Source: Bacteroides sp. GM023 (GTDB taxonomy: Bacteria; Bacteroidota; Bacteroidia; Bacteroidales; Bacteroidaceae). Taken from it: DNA of 64,000 nt. Location: contig NZ_JAAXGE010000014.1 in NCBI RefSeq assembly GCF_014750685.1, positions 1-64,000 on the forward strand. The letters are read 5' to 3'. Below the pieces are notes generated by a model. The model was not told the origin of the DNA. It was given only the letters and a program-made list of their open reading frames with translations, and did not search any database. Positions within the stretch are counted from its first letter, which is position 1. Every line of letters starts with the position of its first letter. The position numbers were made by a program, and so were the translations under genes. Shown in pieces: positions 24,524 to 33,771 of this stretch.

Positions 24524-27221
24524 GAACTATTCATCAAGGACACCTGCCTGTCAGAACGATTGTTCTGATAGGTATGGTGCTCCTTATCACCACTCGGGCC
24601 TACGCACAAAATGCAAACGCCCGGCTCACACTGACACTACGAAACGCTACATTGAAAGAGTTCACCAAAATGATTGAAAACTCAACCGGTTACTCTTTCA
24701 TATACAGCGAAGAAATCAGTATCAAACATAAAATCAACCTGAAAGTTAAAGAAAAGCCTCTGCACGAGATACTTGATCTTGTATTCAAGAATGAAGCGGT
24801 CAGTTACCAGTTTTCCGGTCGCTACATCCTGCTGCAAAAAAAGAAAAAGATTAAAAGCGTAAGCCGCAAGTTTACTATCAGCGGATATGTCACTGACGGA
24901 ACGTCCTCCGAGACGTTGATTGGAACAAATATCTTTGAGAGTCATCAGAATCAGGGAACTACTACCAATCCTTACGGTTTTTACAGCATCACCCTGCCCG
25001 AAGGAGAAACCAGCTTGCGTTTCTCTTATTTGGGCTATGCTACGGAGACTCGTCAGTTCACACTCTCGAAGGATACATTGATGGATATCCGTATGCAAGG
25101 GAATACGCAATTGCAGGAAGTTGTTATCGTCTCGGACAGGGCGGAAGCGGGAGCTATGGCTACGCAGATGGGGTCTATCGAAATTCCGATGACACAAATT
25201 AAAAGTACTCCGAGTATATTGGGAGAAGCCGATGTGATGAAAGCCATCCAACTCATGCCCGGAGTGCAGGCAGGTGTGGATGGTTCTGCGGGATTGTATA
25301 TACGCGGCGGTAGTCCCGACCAAAATCTTATCTTGCTGGACGGAGTTCCGGTATATAATGTAGATCATATGTTTGGCTTCTTCTCTGTTTTCACTCCCGA
25401 AGCAGTCAAGAAAGTAACATTATTCAAAAGTTCTTTTCCGGCACGCTTTGGCGGCCGGCTTTCTTCAGTGATTGATGTTCGTACCAATGATGGAGATATG
25501 CAGAAATATCACGGTACGCTTAGTATCGGATTATTGACCAGTAAGTTCAATTTGGAAGGCCCGATTGTGAAAGGAAAAACGTCCTTTAATATCTCTGCCC
25601 GACGCTCATATCTTGATTTGCTAGCCAAACCATTCATGCCCGATAACGAAAAATACAGTTATTATTTTTACGACATCAATGCCAAAATCAATCATAAGTT
25701 TTCCGACCGTAGCCGTTTATATCTAAGTGCTTACAATGGAAAAGATCATTTTGCGGCCAATTTTGACGGGAATACTGACCTCAAGGATGGAAGTAAAATG
25801 AACTGGGGAAATACAATCATTTCCGCCAGATGGAATTATATTTTCAACAATCGTTTGTTCAGTAATACAACGATTTCTTACAACAACTATTTGTTTGATA
25901 TAAATTCTTATACCAACAACCAATATTCAACCAATAAGGGAACAACAATTACCAACCGATATTCGGCTGATTACCGTTCAGGAATTAATGACTGGAGTTA
26001 TCAGATAGATTTCGATTATAATCCGACTCCTGTACATCATGTTAAATTCGGTACGGGATATATCTATCATCGTTTCCGCCCGGAAGTGATGACTTCTAAA
26101 ATTTCGGATAAGACAGATAATACGGTAGACCGTGACACTACCTACAACAATATAGCCAACAGCAGGATTTACGCTCACGAAATATCGACTTATGTAGAAG
26201 ATAATATAAAAGTAAACAGCCGTCTGCGTCTGAATCTTGGATTGCATTTTTCCTTGTTTCATGTACAAAAACAGAGCTACTTTTCCTTGCAACCGCGCGT
26301 TTCCGCACGTTATCAGTTGAGTAAAAGCATAGCTTTGAAAGGTTCTTATACACAAATGAGCCAATATGTACATCTATTATCATCAATGCCAATCGCCATG
26401 CCAACGGACTTATGGGTTCCCGTCACTAAAAAAATCAAACCGATGCGTTCTCACCAATATTCGTTGGGTGGATACTATACGGGAATCAAAGGTTGGGAGT
26501 TCTCGGTGGAAGGATATTATAAAGATATGCGCAATGTATTGGAGTACAAAGACGGTGTCAGCTTTTTCGGTTCTTCCTCAGGATGGGAGAATAAAGTGGA
26601 AATGGGAAAAGGGCGCTCGGCAGGTATTGAGTTTATGGCTCAAAAGACGCTTGGGAAAACAACCGGATGGCTGTCTTATACTTTATCTAAAAGCGACCGC
26701 AAGTTTGCCAAGGGCGGTATAAATAATGGTGAATGGTTTCCATACAAATATGATCGACGCCATAACATCAATCTGACGGTCAACCATAAATTCAGTGATC
26801 GCATTGATATTGGTGCTTCGTGGGTGTTTTATACAGGAGGAACCAGTACGATTCCTGAAGAAAAAACGGTTATTATTCACCCCAATGGCGGTTTGAGTGG
26901 TGACTTCGGTGGTGGATATGGAAATTATTTCTACCCAATTAAATATGATGATTCACCTGCGATCGGAGAAGCAACCTATGTGGAGCATCGTAACAACTAC
27001 CGATTACCCGCCAGTCACCGTTTAAATATAGGTGTCAATTTCAATAAAAAACAAAGCATGGTATGCGTACCTGGAACATAAGCCTGTACAATGCTTATAA
27101 TGCAATGAATCCGACATTCGTATATCGCAGCACCAGCAAAAAAGATTATAATAAACTTGTTATCAAGAAATATACCATACTCCCATTAATTCCGTCATTC
27201 ACTTACACATATAAATTCTAA
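24520..27221 (+). pseudogene. TonB-dependent receptor with STN domain, frameshifted near the C-terminus
   Basis: The first frame gives 853 residues and stops at 27081. It holds a signal sequence, an STN signalling domain (about 45-95), a carboxypeptidase-D-like domain (ISGYVTDGTSSETLIGTNIF, about 122-200), the plug (MPGVQAGVDGSAGLYIRGGSPDQ split around residue 250) and most of the barrel. From 27052 the next frame continues HGMRTWNISLYNAYNAMNP and ends in PSFTYTYKF at 27221, the normal last strand of this family. One A missing from the A6 run at 27046-27051 explains the break. Without the last strand the barrel would probably not assemble. Could be a true mutation, phase variation or a sequencing error. 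Confidence 0.88.
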
Positions 27222-27228
27222 AGTAATC

Positions 27229-28233
27229 ATGAAGAATCGTATATATTATCCATTTATTCTGTTAATCACGTTGCTGACCGCAGTATCCTGCGAAAACGAA
27301 CTTCCTTTCAATATAAAGGATAATCCACCCAAGCTGGTTATGAATGCTTTGATTAATGCAGACAGTCTGACAAATGTTCTTTTCCTCAATTTTACAGGAA
27401 GAAATAATGCAACTCATGTCACAAACGCTACAGTAGAAGTACATATTAACGGAAAATTATCGGAAAGTTTGCGCCCGCTACCACCTAAACATGAGGAAGA
27501 TATGCAATGCCGCTTCAATATTACCAGCAAATTTACTCCCGGAGATATTGTACGCATTGATGCCCGTACCGATGACGGACAATATCATGCGTGGGCGGAA
27601 GTCACCGTTCCACAGCGTCCTAATGAGATAGCAAACATTGATACACTCACCGTTCCGTTGAGTCAATACAATTATACGCAGAATTATCTCCAGTACAAAA
27701 TCAGCATCAAAGACCGCCCCAACGAAAACAATTACTACCGTCTCATAGTCGACAAGCAAATGTTGGTAAAAAGCTATAACGAAGAAACAGGTGAGTTTGT
27801 TACTCAAATGGCACATCGCTACAATTTTATAAGTCGCGAAGATGTCGTGCTCACCGACGGGCAGCCCACAACCAGTGACGATGAAGATAACGGCATGTTC
27901 GACACTGTTAAAAATATATATGGTGTATTCGATGATACGCGATTTAAGGATACGTCCTACATTATGACTGTTTATAATCAGACAGACAGTGAAGTCTTTC
28001 CCGAATATGGCTCTAATGTAAATATAGATGTGTTTATCCGCCTGTTAAGTATCACAGAAATAGAATATTATTATCTGAAAGCGCTCAATCTTATAGATAC
28101 GGATGCTTACGATGAGACCATAAATGAGCCGATAAAATTTCCCAGTAATGTACAAGGAGGGGTTGGAATTGTAGGCGTCAGTACAGAAGTGAGTAAAGTT
28201 ATTCACATCAGCTCTTTCTCTGCCCAATACTAA
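27229..28233 (+). CDS. DUF4249 lipoprotein
   Basis: 334 residues. Lipobox VSCENELPF near residue 21, then beta-rich DUF4249 repeats (KLVMNALINADSLTNVLFLN, VEVHINGKLSE, ITSKFTPGDIVRIDA). Genes of this family normally follow an STN-containing TonB receptor and are thought to be a surface partner of it. Here it starts 7 nt after the repaired stop of the receptor. Its stop codon overlaps that of the opposite ABC gene. Substrate unknown. Confidence 0.9.
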   Translation: MKNRIYYPFILLITLLTAVSCENELPFNIKDNPPKLVMNALINADSLTNVLFLNFTGRNNATHVTNATVEVHINGKLSESLRPLPPKHEEDMQCRFNITSKFTPGDIVRIDARTDDGQYHAWAEVTVPQRPNEIANIDTLTVPLSQYNYTQNYLQYKISIKDRPNENNYYRLIVDKQMLVKSYNEETGEFVTQMAHRYNFISREDVVLTDGQPTTSDDEDNGMFDTVKNIYGVFDDTRFKDTSYIMTVYNQTDSEVFPEYGSNVNIDVFIRLLSITEIEYYYLKALNLIDTDAYDETINEPIKFPSNVQGGVGIVGVSTEVSKVIHISSFSAQY

Positions 28234-28901
28234 AAGATACCGGAAAGATAGCCCTGCTCCACCAAGCCCCGCTTATCGGTAAGCTCCATCAGTGCACCGT
28301 CCCGAATCAAAGTGAGCCGGGTTACTACTTCCAGTACTTTCTCATAGTTATGGTCAGTAATAACAATCCCTTTGTCTGCGGAATGTATTTTGATTTGTTC
28401 TATCAACTTATCCGCCAAATGGAAAGAGAGGTAATCGAACGGTTCGTCCAATAGCACAAACTTTGTATTGCCAAATAGCAGCAACTTAGATTCCAAATAG
28501 CGCCGTTCTCCACCGGAGAGTTGTGATACGCGCCGTTCCATGCACGATTGTGCCACTTCATCGTCTTTGTAGAAGTCGTCTGCTTCCTTTTCGTTCAGGT
28601 AGTAGCTTACCAATTGCCTTATCTTCTGATGCCTGGGAAGATAACCGCACTGTGGCAGAAAAGCAATTACTTTGGGAGACTGATAAGGAACCGGAAGAAT
28701 TTTACTTTCATCCAAGCGGATAAATTTTCGGTCGGCTCTCATTGTCCCGAAAATGATTTGCATAAGCACAGACTTTCCCGTACCATTCCTGCCGAACAGT
28801 CCAACAATGTCACCCGTATTTATCTTCAGGTAAACATCTGTCAGCAACTGCCTGGTGCCGAAGTTTTTGATAACACTATCTATCTCAAGCTGATGACGCA
28901 T
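28230..28901 (-). CDS. ABC transporter ATP-binding protein
   Basis: About 223 residues from the ATG at 28901 (MRHQLEIDSVIKNFG); a start 27 nt upstream is possible. Walker A GLFGRNGTGKS near residue 33, signature LSGGERRYLESK near residue 128, Walker B FVLLDEPFDYLS and H-loop His in IVITDHNYEKV. The resemblance is to LptB/LivG-type ATPases. It overlaps the small membrane protein by about 22 nt, so they are co-translated. The permease is unusually small, and the substrate is unknown. Confidence 0.88.
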   Translation of the reverse strand: MRHQLEIDSVIKNFGTRQLLTDVYLKINTGDIVGLFGRNGTGKSVLMQIIFGTMRADRKFIRLDESKILPVPYQSPKVIAFLPQCGYLPRHQKIRQLVSYYLNEKEADDFYKDDEVAQSCMERRVSQLSGGERRYLESKLLLFGNTKFVLLDEPFDYLSFHLADKLIEQIKIHSADKGIVITDHNYEKVLEVVTRLTLIRDGALMELTDKRGLVEQGYLSGIF

Positions 28902-29209
28902 AATCTTATAATCCAAAGGATGAACCAATAAACAATAAATGTAAAGACTATCAAATTCCTTTTCGGAATACCGGAATTATAATAAAAATAATAAGCTTCT
29001 TTCTCCATGACTTCTTTGTAAAGCAGGCTCGTTATAATTCCTACCCCGCCCAACATATACGGAAGGGCGTCAAAATATATAGTCCAATCGCCTTTTGATA
29101 TGAGCAGACAGGCCAACAAAGATAGCGGAACGTTTATTTTTAACGTACTGATAAAAAACAGATGATATAGTTTTAATCTCCGCATCAAACAAGATATTAA
29201 TTGCCGCAA
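28880..29209 (-). CDS. Small membrane protein partnered with the ABC ATPase
   Basis: 109 residues with about three hydrophobic spans (FFISTLKINVPLSLLACLLI, LPYMLGGVGIITSLLY, LIVFTFIVYWFILWIIRL) and a charged loop EVMEKEAYYFYYNSGIPKRN between the last two. It overlaps the ATPase gene in frame-shifted fashion, implying a joint complex. This is far smaller than a usual ABC permease (six spans), so it may work as an oligomer or the system may not be a true transporter. No family recognised. Confidence 0.75.
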   Translation of the reverse strand: MRQLISCLMRRLKLYHLFFISTLKINVPLSLLACLLISKGDWTIYFDALPYMLGGVGIITSLLYKEVMEKEAYYFYYNSGIPKRNLIVFTFIVYWFILWIIRLCVISLR

Positions 29210-29300
29210 TAAATATATTAATAAATCCGATTATTTCCAACCAAACAGTTCTTTAATACTTATTTTACTTCAAAGAAGGGCGGGAACGTACATTTTCAAT

Positions 29301-29308
29301 TATCTTTG
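29301..29308 (+). promoter_or_regulatory. -7 element of the LysO gene pair
   Basis: TATCTTTG, 22 nt before the ATG at 29331. Confidence 0.55.
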
Positions 29309-29330
29309 CAACCAAAAATACGTACGAACT

Positions 29331-29618
29331 ATGTTTATTATCATCGGAATCATGCTGACCGGTATGCTTATTGGCTACCTTCTACGCAGCAAACGGTTGA
29401 CATGGATACACAAAATCATTACTTTCCTTATATGGACACTGCTATTCCTGCTCGGAATTGATGTAGGCGGAAACGAAACCATCATCAAAGGACTGCCCAC
29501 GCTCGGACTGGAAGCTGTCATCATCACTCTAGCCGCTGTCATAGGGAGTACCTTATGTGCATGGGGGCTATGGTACCTATTATATATAAGGAATAGAGGA
29601 AAGGAGACAGAAGTATGA
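29331..29618 (+). CDS. LysO-type exporter, N-terminal half (DUF340)
   Basis: 95 residues with three hydrophobic spans (MFIIIGIMLTGMLIGYLL, ITFLIWTLLFLLGIDVG, LEAVIITLAAVIGSTLCAWG). The short LLGIDVGGNE motif after the second span is typical of the DUF340 half of LysO (YbjE), the lysine exporter of E. coli, which is a single protein of about 300 residues. Here the two halves are separate genes joined by an ATGA overlap. Acts in the inner membrane. Confidence 0.82.
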   Translation: MFIIIGIMLTGMLIGYLLRSKRLTWIHKIITFLIWTLLFLLGIDVGGNETIIKGLPTLGLEAVIITLAAVIGSTLCAWGLWYLLYIRNRGKETEV

Positions 29619-30223
29619 AAGGTAGTCTGATTATTGTCTCTTTCTTCATTATCGGTACTCTCTGCGGAGTTTATCATCTCATTCCGTATGATTTCACCGA
29701 TAGTAAACTCAGTTATTATGCCCTCTGCGGACTGATGTTCTGTGTAGGTATCAGTATCGGTAACGACCCGAACACGTTGAAAAGTTTCCGTTCACTAAAT
29801 CCACGCCTTATGTTTCTTCCTATCATGACAATACTCGGTACATTAGCGGGATGTGCGGTAGCCGGAGTTTTTATGAGCCAGCGGGGTGCTTTGGACTGTA
29901 TGGCTGTAGGAGCAGGATTCGGTTATTATTCGCTCTCCAGTATTTTTATCACTGAATACAAAGGTCCGGAATTGGGAACTATCGCATTACTTTCCAATAT
30001 CATGCGTGAAATCATAGCTTTACTATGTGCCCCGCTGCTAGTGAAGTATTTCGGAAAACTTGCCCCCATCTCCGTTGGTGGAGCTACAACTATGGATACA
30101 ACTCTTCCTATCATTACGCGATACTCGGGAAAGGAATTTGTAATCATTTCCATCTTTCATGGTTTTGTTGTCGATTTCAGTGTTCCTTTCCTGGTTACAT
30201 TCCTTTGTTCAATATCATTTTAA
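29615..30223 (+). CDS. LysO-type exporter, C-terminal half
   Basis: 202 residues with about six spans. Carries the family signatures LCGLMFCVGISIGND, AGFGYYSLSSIFITE near residue 108 and APISVGGATTMDTTLPIITRY near residue 148. Overlaps the first half by 4 nt (ATGA), so both are made together and presumably form one exporter for lysine or a related amino acid (thialysine in E. coli). Total length, about 297, equals that of the one-piece LysO. Confidence 0.87.
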   Translation: MKGSLIIVSFFIIGTLCGVYHLIPYDFTDSKLSYYALCGLMFCVGISIGNDPNTLKSFRSLNPRLMFLPIMTILGTLAGCAVAGVFMSQRGALDCMAVGAGFGYYSLSSIFITEYKGPELGTIALLSNIMREIIALLCAPLLVKYFGKLAPISVGGATTMDTTLPIITRYSGKEFVIISIFHGFVVDFSVPFLVTFLCSISF

Positions 30224-30329
30224 TAGCAACAAATCCTAAAATGCAATAAAATTCCATTTACGTTTCCGCACACGTATTACAAAAACGTTTCAGAAAAAGG
30301 TGTTTTTGTATCAAAAAGCACATCATCTC

Positions 30330-30343
30330 TTGATTTACATCAA
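30330..30343 (+). promoter_or_regulatory. FNR-type box TTGAT-N4-ATCAA
   Basis: TTGATTTACATCAA matches the E. coli FNR consensus perfectly. Its centre lies about 82 bp before the start predicted for the downstream promoter. The cognate Bacteroides regulator is unknown. Confidence 0.55.
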
Positions 30344-30381
30344 GAAATCAACCCTAATAGAATCTTTTCCTTTTCTTTATT

Positions 30382-30411
30382 TTTGTGTTATAAAACATAT
30401 TCCTATATTTG
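30382..30411 (+). promoter_or_regulatory. Promoter of the secreted 118-residue protein
   Basis: TTTG (30382-30385), an 18-nt spacer and TATATTTG (30404-30411). It predicts a leader of about 100 nt before the ATG. Confidence 0.7.
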
Positions 30412-30516
30412 CATAGGTAAAAAGAAAAAACTAAGCGCTTAGACAGTATTTTCAATAGGTATTAGATTTGTTTTTAGGAATAGTTTTTAGGTATAACAAT
30501 TAAAAAAGTAGGTATT

Positions 30517-30873
30517 ATGAAACGTTTAGGATTAACATTAGTGGCAGCGCTCTGCCTTGCTGCTACAACATTCGCAGCTGGAAATCAGCCTACAACTGCA
30601 AAATGGGAAGGTAACATCAATGTAAGTAAACTAGGTAAGTATTTAAATCTGAACTCTGCTCAAAGCGAAGAAGTAGCAAACATTTGCGATTACTTCTCTA
30701 CACAGATGTCAAAAGCCACAACAGCAAAAAAAGATAAAGAAGCAAAATTGCGCAATGCTGTTTATGGTAACTTAAAACTGATGAGACAGACACTCAGTGC
30801 TGAACAATATGCCAAGTATGCTGCTTTGATGAACATTACCTTGATGAACAAAGGTATTGAATTGAACAAGTAA
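30517..30873 (+). CDS. Small secreted helical protein
   Basis: 118 residues. Signal peptide MKRLGLTLVAALCLAATTFA, cleaved before AGNQ. The mature part is helical: a GKYLNLNSAQSEEVANICD segment, a lysine-rich linker (TTAKKDKEAKLRN) and LMRQTLSAEQYAKYAALM, whose LxxEQYxxY pattern resembles the Spy/CpxP-like periplasmic chaperones. That likeness is weak. Single-gene unit with its own promoter and terminator. Confidence 0.8.
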   Translation: MKRLGLTLVAALCLAATTFAAGNQPTTAKWEGNINVSKLGKYLNLNSAQSEEVANICDYFSTQMSKATTAKKDKEAKLRNAVYGNLKLMRQTLSAEQYAKYAALMNITLMNKGIELNK

Positions 30874-30899
30874 AAAACGATTAATACACAAAAGTGAAA

Positions 30900-30939
30900 G
30901 GGTGGAAGCCGGTTATCGACTTCCACCCTTCTTTTTTTA
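30900..30939 (+). terminator. Terminator after the secreted protein
   Basis: GGGTGGAAG pairs with CTTCCACCC across an 11-nt loop, followed by TTCTTTTTTT. Confidence 0.88.
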
Positions 30940-30969
30940 TTCGGCAAAACAGCATGTAATCAACAAGTG

Positions 30970-32034
30970 TTATTTTATAGTCACCATCGTAGCCCCGAAT
31001 CCATATTCCTGGAAAGAAGCGTCCTGATAACGGCAATTACTGTATTTCCGTTTTAATTCATCAACTATGGCTTTCCGAAGCACTCCGTCACCCTTGCCAT
31101 GAATGAATACAATCTTCTGTTCGCGTTTATTCTTATAGTTCGCCATTACTTCGCGAAACTTGTCCAATTGATAGTTTAATATTTCGGTATTGCCCATCCC
31201 TTGCGTATCATCCAATAAAGAATCAATGTGAAGGTCTATTTCAACAATTCCATTCTTTCCACCTTGCGCATGGTTAGGCTTCACAATAGGTTGTGACTTC
31301 GGTTTATCTGTCGATTTCTTCTGCAACAAAGCGACTTGAATTTCTTCTGCCGAAACATAGACTTGCTTGGCGGGCATATCATCTTTCACAATGTCATAAA
31401 TCAATGCAGGTTCTTCAAAGAAATCGGAATTGCTGAATGTATGTAGTTTATAGAACTTCACTGTATCAATCCGTATCTCCACGCTGACAGCCGGTTTGAG
31501 GGCCGCAGTCTTACCATCTTTGAATGCGATTAGTTGAACGGCTACCCGCTCCATTTCATTCAATATATCCTTCGTGAATTCTTCCAACAGCAATTTTGTA
31601 TTGGGTTCTACCAGACCATGCGAACGGGTCTTCCAGGCTTTTCCTTCCGCACTCAGATAAGTATAATACAAATAGTAATTACTATCATTTACCAAATAAG
31701 TCTCAAAGGGAGTGGTCATCATTGCCTTTGCATCTTCGGGTACATAGGCAAGAAACACATTCAAGGTATCTCCCCCGCGCACTTCCGGCTGACGTTGTAT
31801 AACGGGCATTTCCGGTTTTGACGGTTTCACAGGTTCTTGCGGTTTCGGAGCCGATGTGCTCGACTTATGTTTTATATTATAGTCATCTGTTTCAATCACT
31901 ACACACTCACGTATCGGCATAGGAATATCGAACCCATCCGCATCTTCAACCAAAACAAAATCCTTACCTTTGAATCCTGTTACAATTCCACCGCCTACCT
32001 CACTGAGGAAGCGTACTTTATCTCCTATTTTCAT
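30970..32034 (-). CDS. DUF2027 protein with C-terminal Smr domain
   Basis: 354 residues. N-terminal SH3-like DUF2027 domain (GDKVRFLSEVGGGIVTGFKG), a Pro/Lys-rich linker, a beta-rich middle domain (residues about 85-230) and an Smr nuclease-type domain from about residue 272 (VEIDLHIDSLLDD, then FIHGKGDGVLRKAIVDEL). The HGKGDG motif is the active or nucleic-acid-binding site of Smr proteins, which act in mismatch repair or ribosome rescue. The combination is typical of Bacteroidetes; its actual role is not known. Confidence 0.88.
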   Translation of the reverse strand: MKIGDKVRFLSEVGGGIVTGFKGKDFVLVEDADGFDIPMPIRECVVIETDDYNIKHKSSTSAPKPQEPVKPSKPEMPVIQRQPEVRGGDTLNVFLAYVPEDAKAMMTTPFETYLVNDSNYYLYYTYLSAEGKAWKTRSHGLVEPNTKLLLEEFTKDILNEMERVAVQLIAFKDGKTAALKPAVSVEIRIDTVKFYKLHTFSNSDFFEEPALIYDIVKDDMPAKQVYVSAEEIQVALLQKKSTDKPKSQPIVKPNHAQGGKNGIVEIDLHIDSLLDDTQGMGNTEILNYQLDKFREVMANYKNKREQKIVFIHGKGDGVLRKAIVDELKRKYSNCRYQDASFQEYGFGATMVTIK

Positions 32035-32076
32035 CGTTGTACATTCAATTAAAGTTCAAACTAAAAAAACGAGTAA

Positions 32077-32084
32077 CAAAGATA
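32077..32084 (-). promoter_or_regulatory. -7 element of the DUF2027/Smr gene
   Basis: Minus-strand TATCTTTG, 43 nt before the start. Confidence 0.5.
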
Positions 32085-32156
32085 GATATTTCTATGAAAT
32101 TAAATCGGGATTCGGCGCTAAAAACAAGATTCGTATCTATATTCATCTTTTTCTTT

Positions 32157-32164
32157 TAACTTTG
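32157..32164 (+). promoter_or_regulatory. -7 element of the HAD hydrolase gene
   Basis: TAACTTTG, 58 nt before the ATG at 32223. Confidence 0.5.
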
Positions 32165-32222
32165 CAACATTAATAAGAAAACTATATATCGGAAAAATCA
32201 CTATTAATCACACCAAGAATCA

Positions 32223-32917
32223 ATGAAAGAACTTATTAAAGTGATAGCCTTTGATGCTGACGACACTCTGTGGAGCAATGAACCCTTTTTTCAGAAAGTA
32301 GAAAAGCAATATGTCCGCCTGTTGGAGCCTTATGGTACGCCAAAAGAAATTTCAGCCGCATTATTTCAAACGGAAATGAATAATCTGAAAATTCTCGGAT
32401 ATGGCGCCAAGGCTTTCACTATTTCTATGGTTGAAACAGCCTTGTATATTAGTGAACAAAAGATTTCGGCCGATACTATTCAACAAATCATTGCTTTGGG
32501 AAAGTCATTATTAGAAATGCCATTGAATTATTGCCGGGAGTAAAGGAAACTCTCAAAGCTTTAAAAGAACAAGGGAAATATAAACTGGTAGTTGCCACTA
32601 AGGGTGATTTGCTGGATCAAGAAAATAAATTGGAACGTTCCGGTTTAGCTTCTTATTTCGACCATATAGAGGTGATGTCCGATAAAACGGAGAAAGAATA
32701 TCTCCGGTTATTGAATATCCTGCAAATCACTCCTTCTGAATTTGTAATGGTCGGCAATTCTTTGAAATCGGATATTCAACCCGTTTTATCCTTAGGCGGA
32801 TACGGGATACATGTTCCTTTCGAAGTAATGTGGCAACATGAAGTAGTGGATACATTCACTCATGCACACCTCAAGCAAGTGAAAAGCCTGGATGAATTGC
32901 TGGCAGTATTTGAGTAG
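32223..32917 (+). pseudogene. HAD-superfamily hydrolase, frameshifted
   Basis: The N-terminal frame (106 residues) has motif I DADDTLW (IAFDADDTLWSNEPFF) and stops near 32543. The downstream frame, starting in LPGVKETLKALKEQG, holds motif II (VATKG), the motif III region (SDKTEKEY) and motif IV (MVGNSLKSD), ending at 32917. One missing base at the CC of 32520-32521 would join them as EMPIELLPGVKETLK. Repaired length is about 231 residues, usual for a phosphoglycolate-phosphatase-like HAD enzyme. Could be a real mutation or a sequencing error. Substrate unknown. Confidence 0.85.
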
Positions 32918-32936
32918 ACAGATACAATTATTCTTT

Positions 32937-33710
32937 TTACAGCAACTTCATCAATTCAGCGGCACGGCACGCTTCAATCGAATTACCGACAGAAAGTTTT
33001 TCCAGGATATTCTGTCGGTGACGGTTGACTGTATTCACACTAATGTATAAAGTGGCAGCTATCTCTTTACTTGACAGTCCTTTGCGTATGCAACGAAGTA
33101 TTTCCTTTTCACGTTCGGACAGTATATGGGTATGTTCTTCCGAGAGGAAAAGCGTTTCTACTTCTCCGTTTTCCATATGGGTAATGGTAGGATATATCCC
33201 TTTTTCCGTCCGCTGGTCTGCCGACAAGGTATAAAGACAGAATATCAGCCACACACTCCCGGAAGGAGTATTTTCCATGATTTGAACCAGATTGTCTATA
33301 TACTGATATTCCCCTTTCTCATTCATCATACGCAGCCTGCACCTTCCACGATACTTCAAGCGTTCTCCGGGTGACGATGAAAAAGTTTTCTGAAAGAACT
33401 TATATTCCAACAAACGTTTCTCTACCAAATCTTCAGGATGAATACGCCGATAGATACAATCTTCATCCATCGAGTCAATGACGCTTAATGCCGCTTCTTC
33501 AGGAGTCAGCCCTAAGAAATGTGCCCACGGATGAACAGAGACATAGCTTTTCCGGTTCGAAAGATCGGAAATCACAGCACACCCGCCGTTTATTTCCGTC
33601 AATGAACGAATGAATTGCCGATGACGTTCAACGGTTTCATTATTCAGCGTTTCGTGAGCTATCGGCTGTGTAGCATAGACTTCATCAATTTCTTTTTGTA
33701 ATACGTCCAT
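32937..33710 (-). CDS. LuxR-type transcription regulator with PAS-like sensor
   Basis: 257 residues. The N-terminal 175 residues form a PAS-like region (GCAVISDLSNRKSYVSVHPW near residue 42, RCRLRMMNEKGEYQYID near residue 123). The C-terminal helix-turn-helix of LuxR/GerE type starts at LSEREKEILRCIRKGLSSKEIA near residue 197, with SVNTVNRHRQNILEKL as recognition helix. No phospho-acceptor receiver domain. It diverges from the DUF1349 gene, which may be its target. Ligand unknown. Confidence 0.88.
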   Translation of the reverse strand: MDVLQKEIDEVYATQPIAHETLNNETVERHRQFIRSLTEINGGCAVISDLSNRKSYVSVHPWAHFLGLTPEEAALSVIDSMDEDCIYRRIHPEDLVEKRLLEYKFFQKTFSSSPGERLKYRGRCRLRMMNEKGEYQYIDNLVQIMENTPSGSVWLIFCLYTLSADQRTEKGIYPTITHMENGEVETLFLSEEHTHILSEREKEILRCIRKGLSSKEIAATLYISVNTVNRHRQNILEKLSVGNSIEACRAAELMKLL

Positions 33711-33735
33711 CCTGTAAAATGGTTATTATTCAGTA

Positions 33736-33766
33736 TTGTTACACAAAAAGGCGTGCACTACCTTTG
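33736..33766 (+). promoter_or_regulatory. Promoter of the DUF1349 gene
   Basis: TTG (33736-33738), a 20-nt spacer and TACCTTTG (33759-33766). Confidence 0.65.
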
Positions 33767-33771
33767 TCCCA

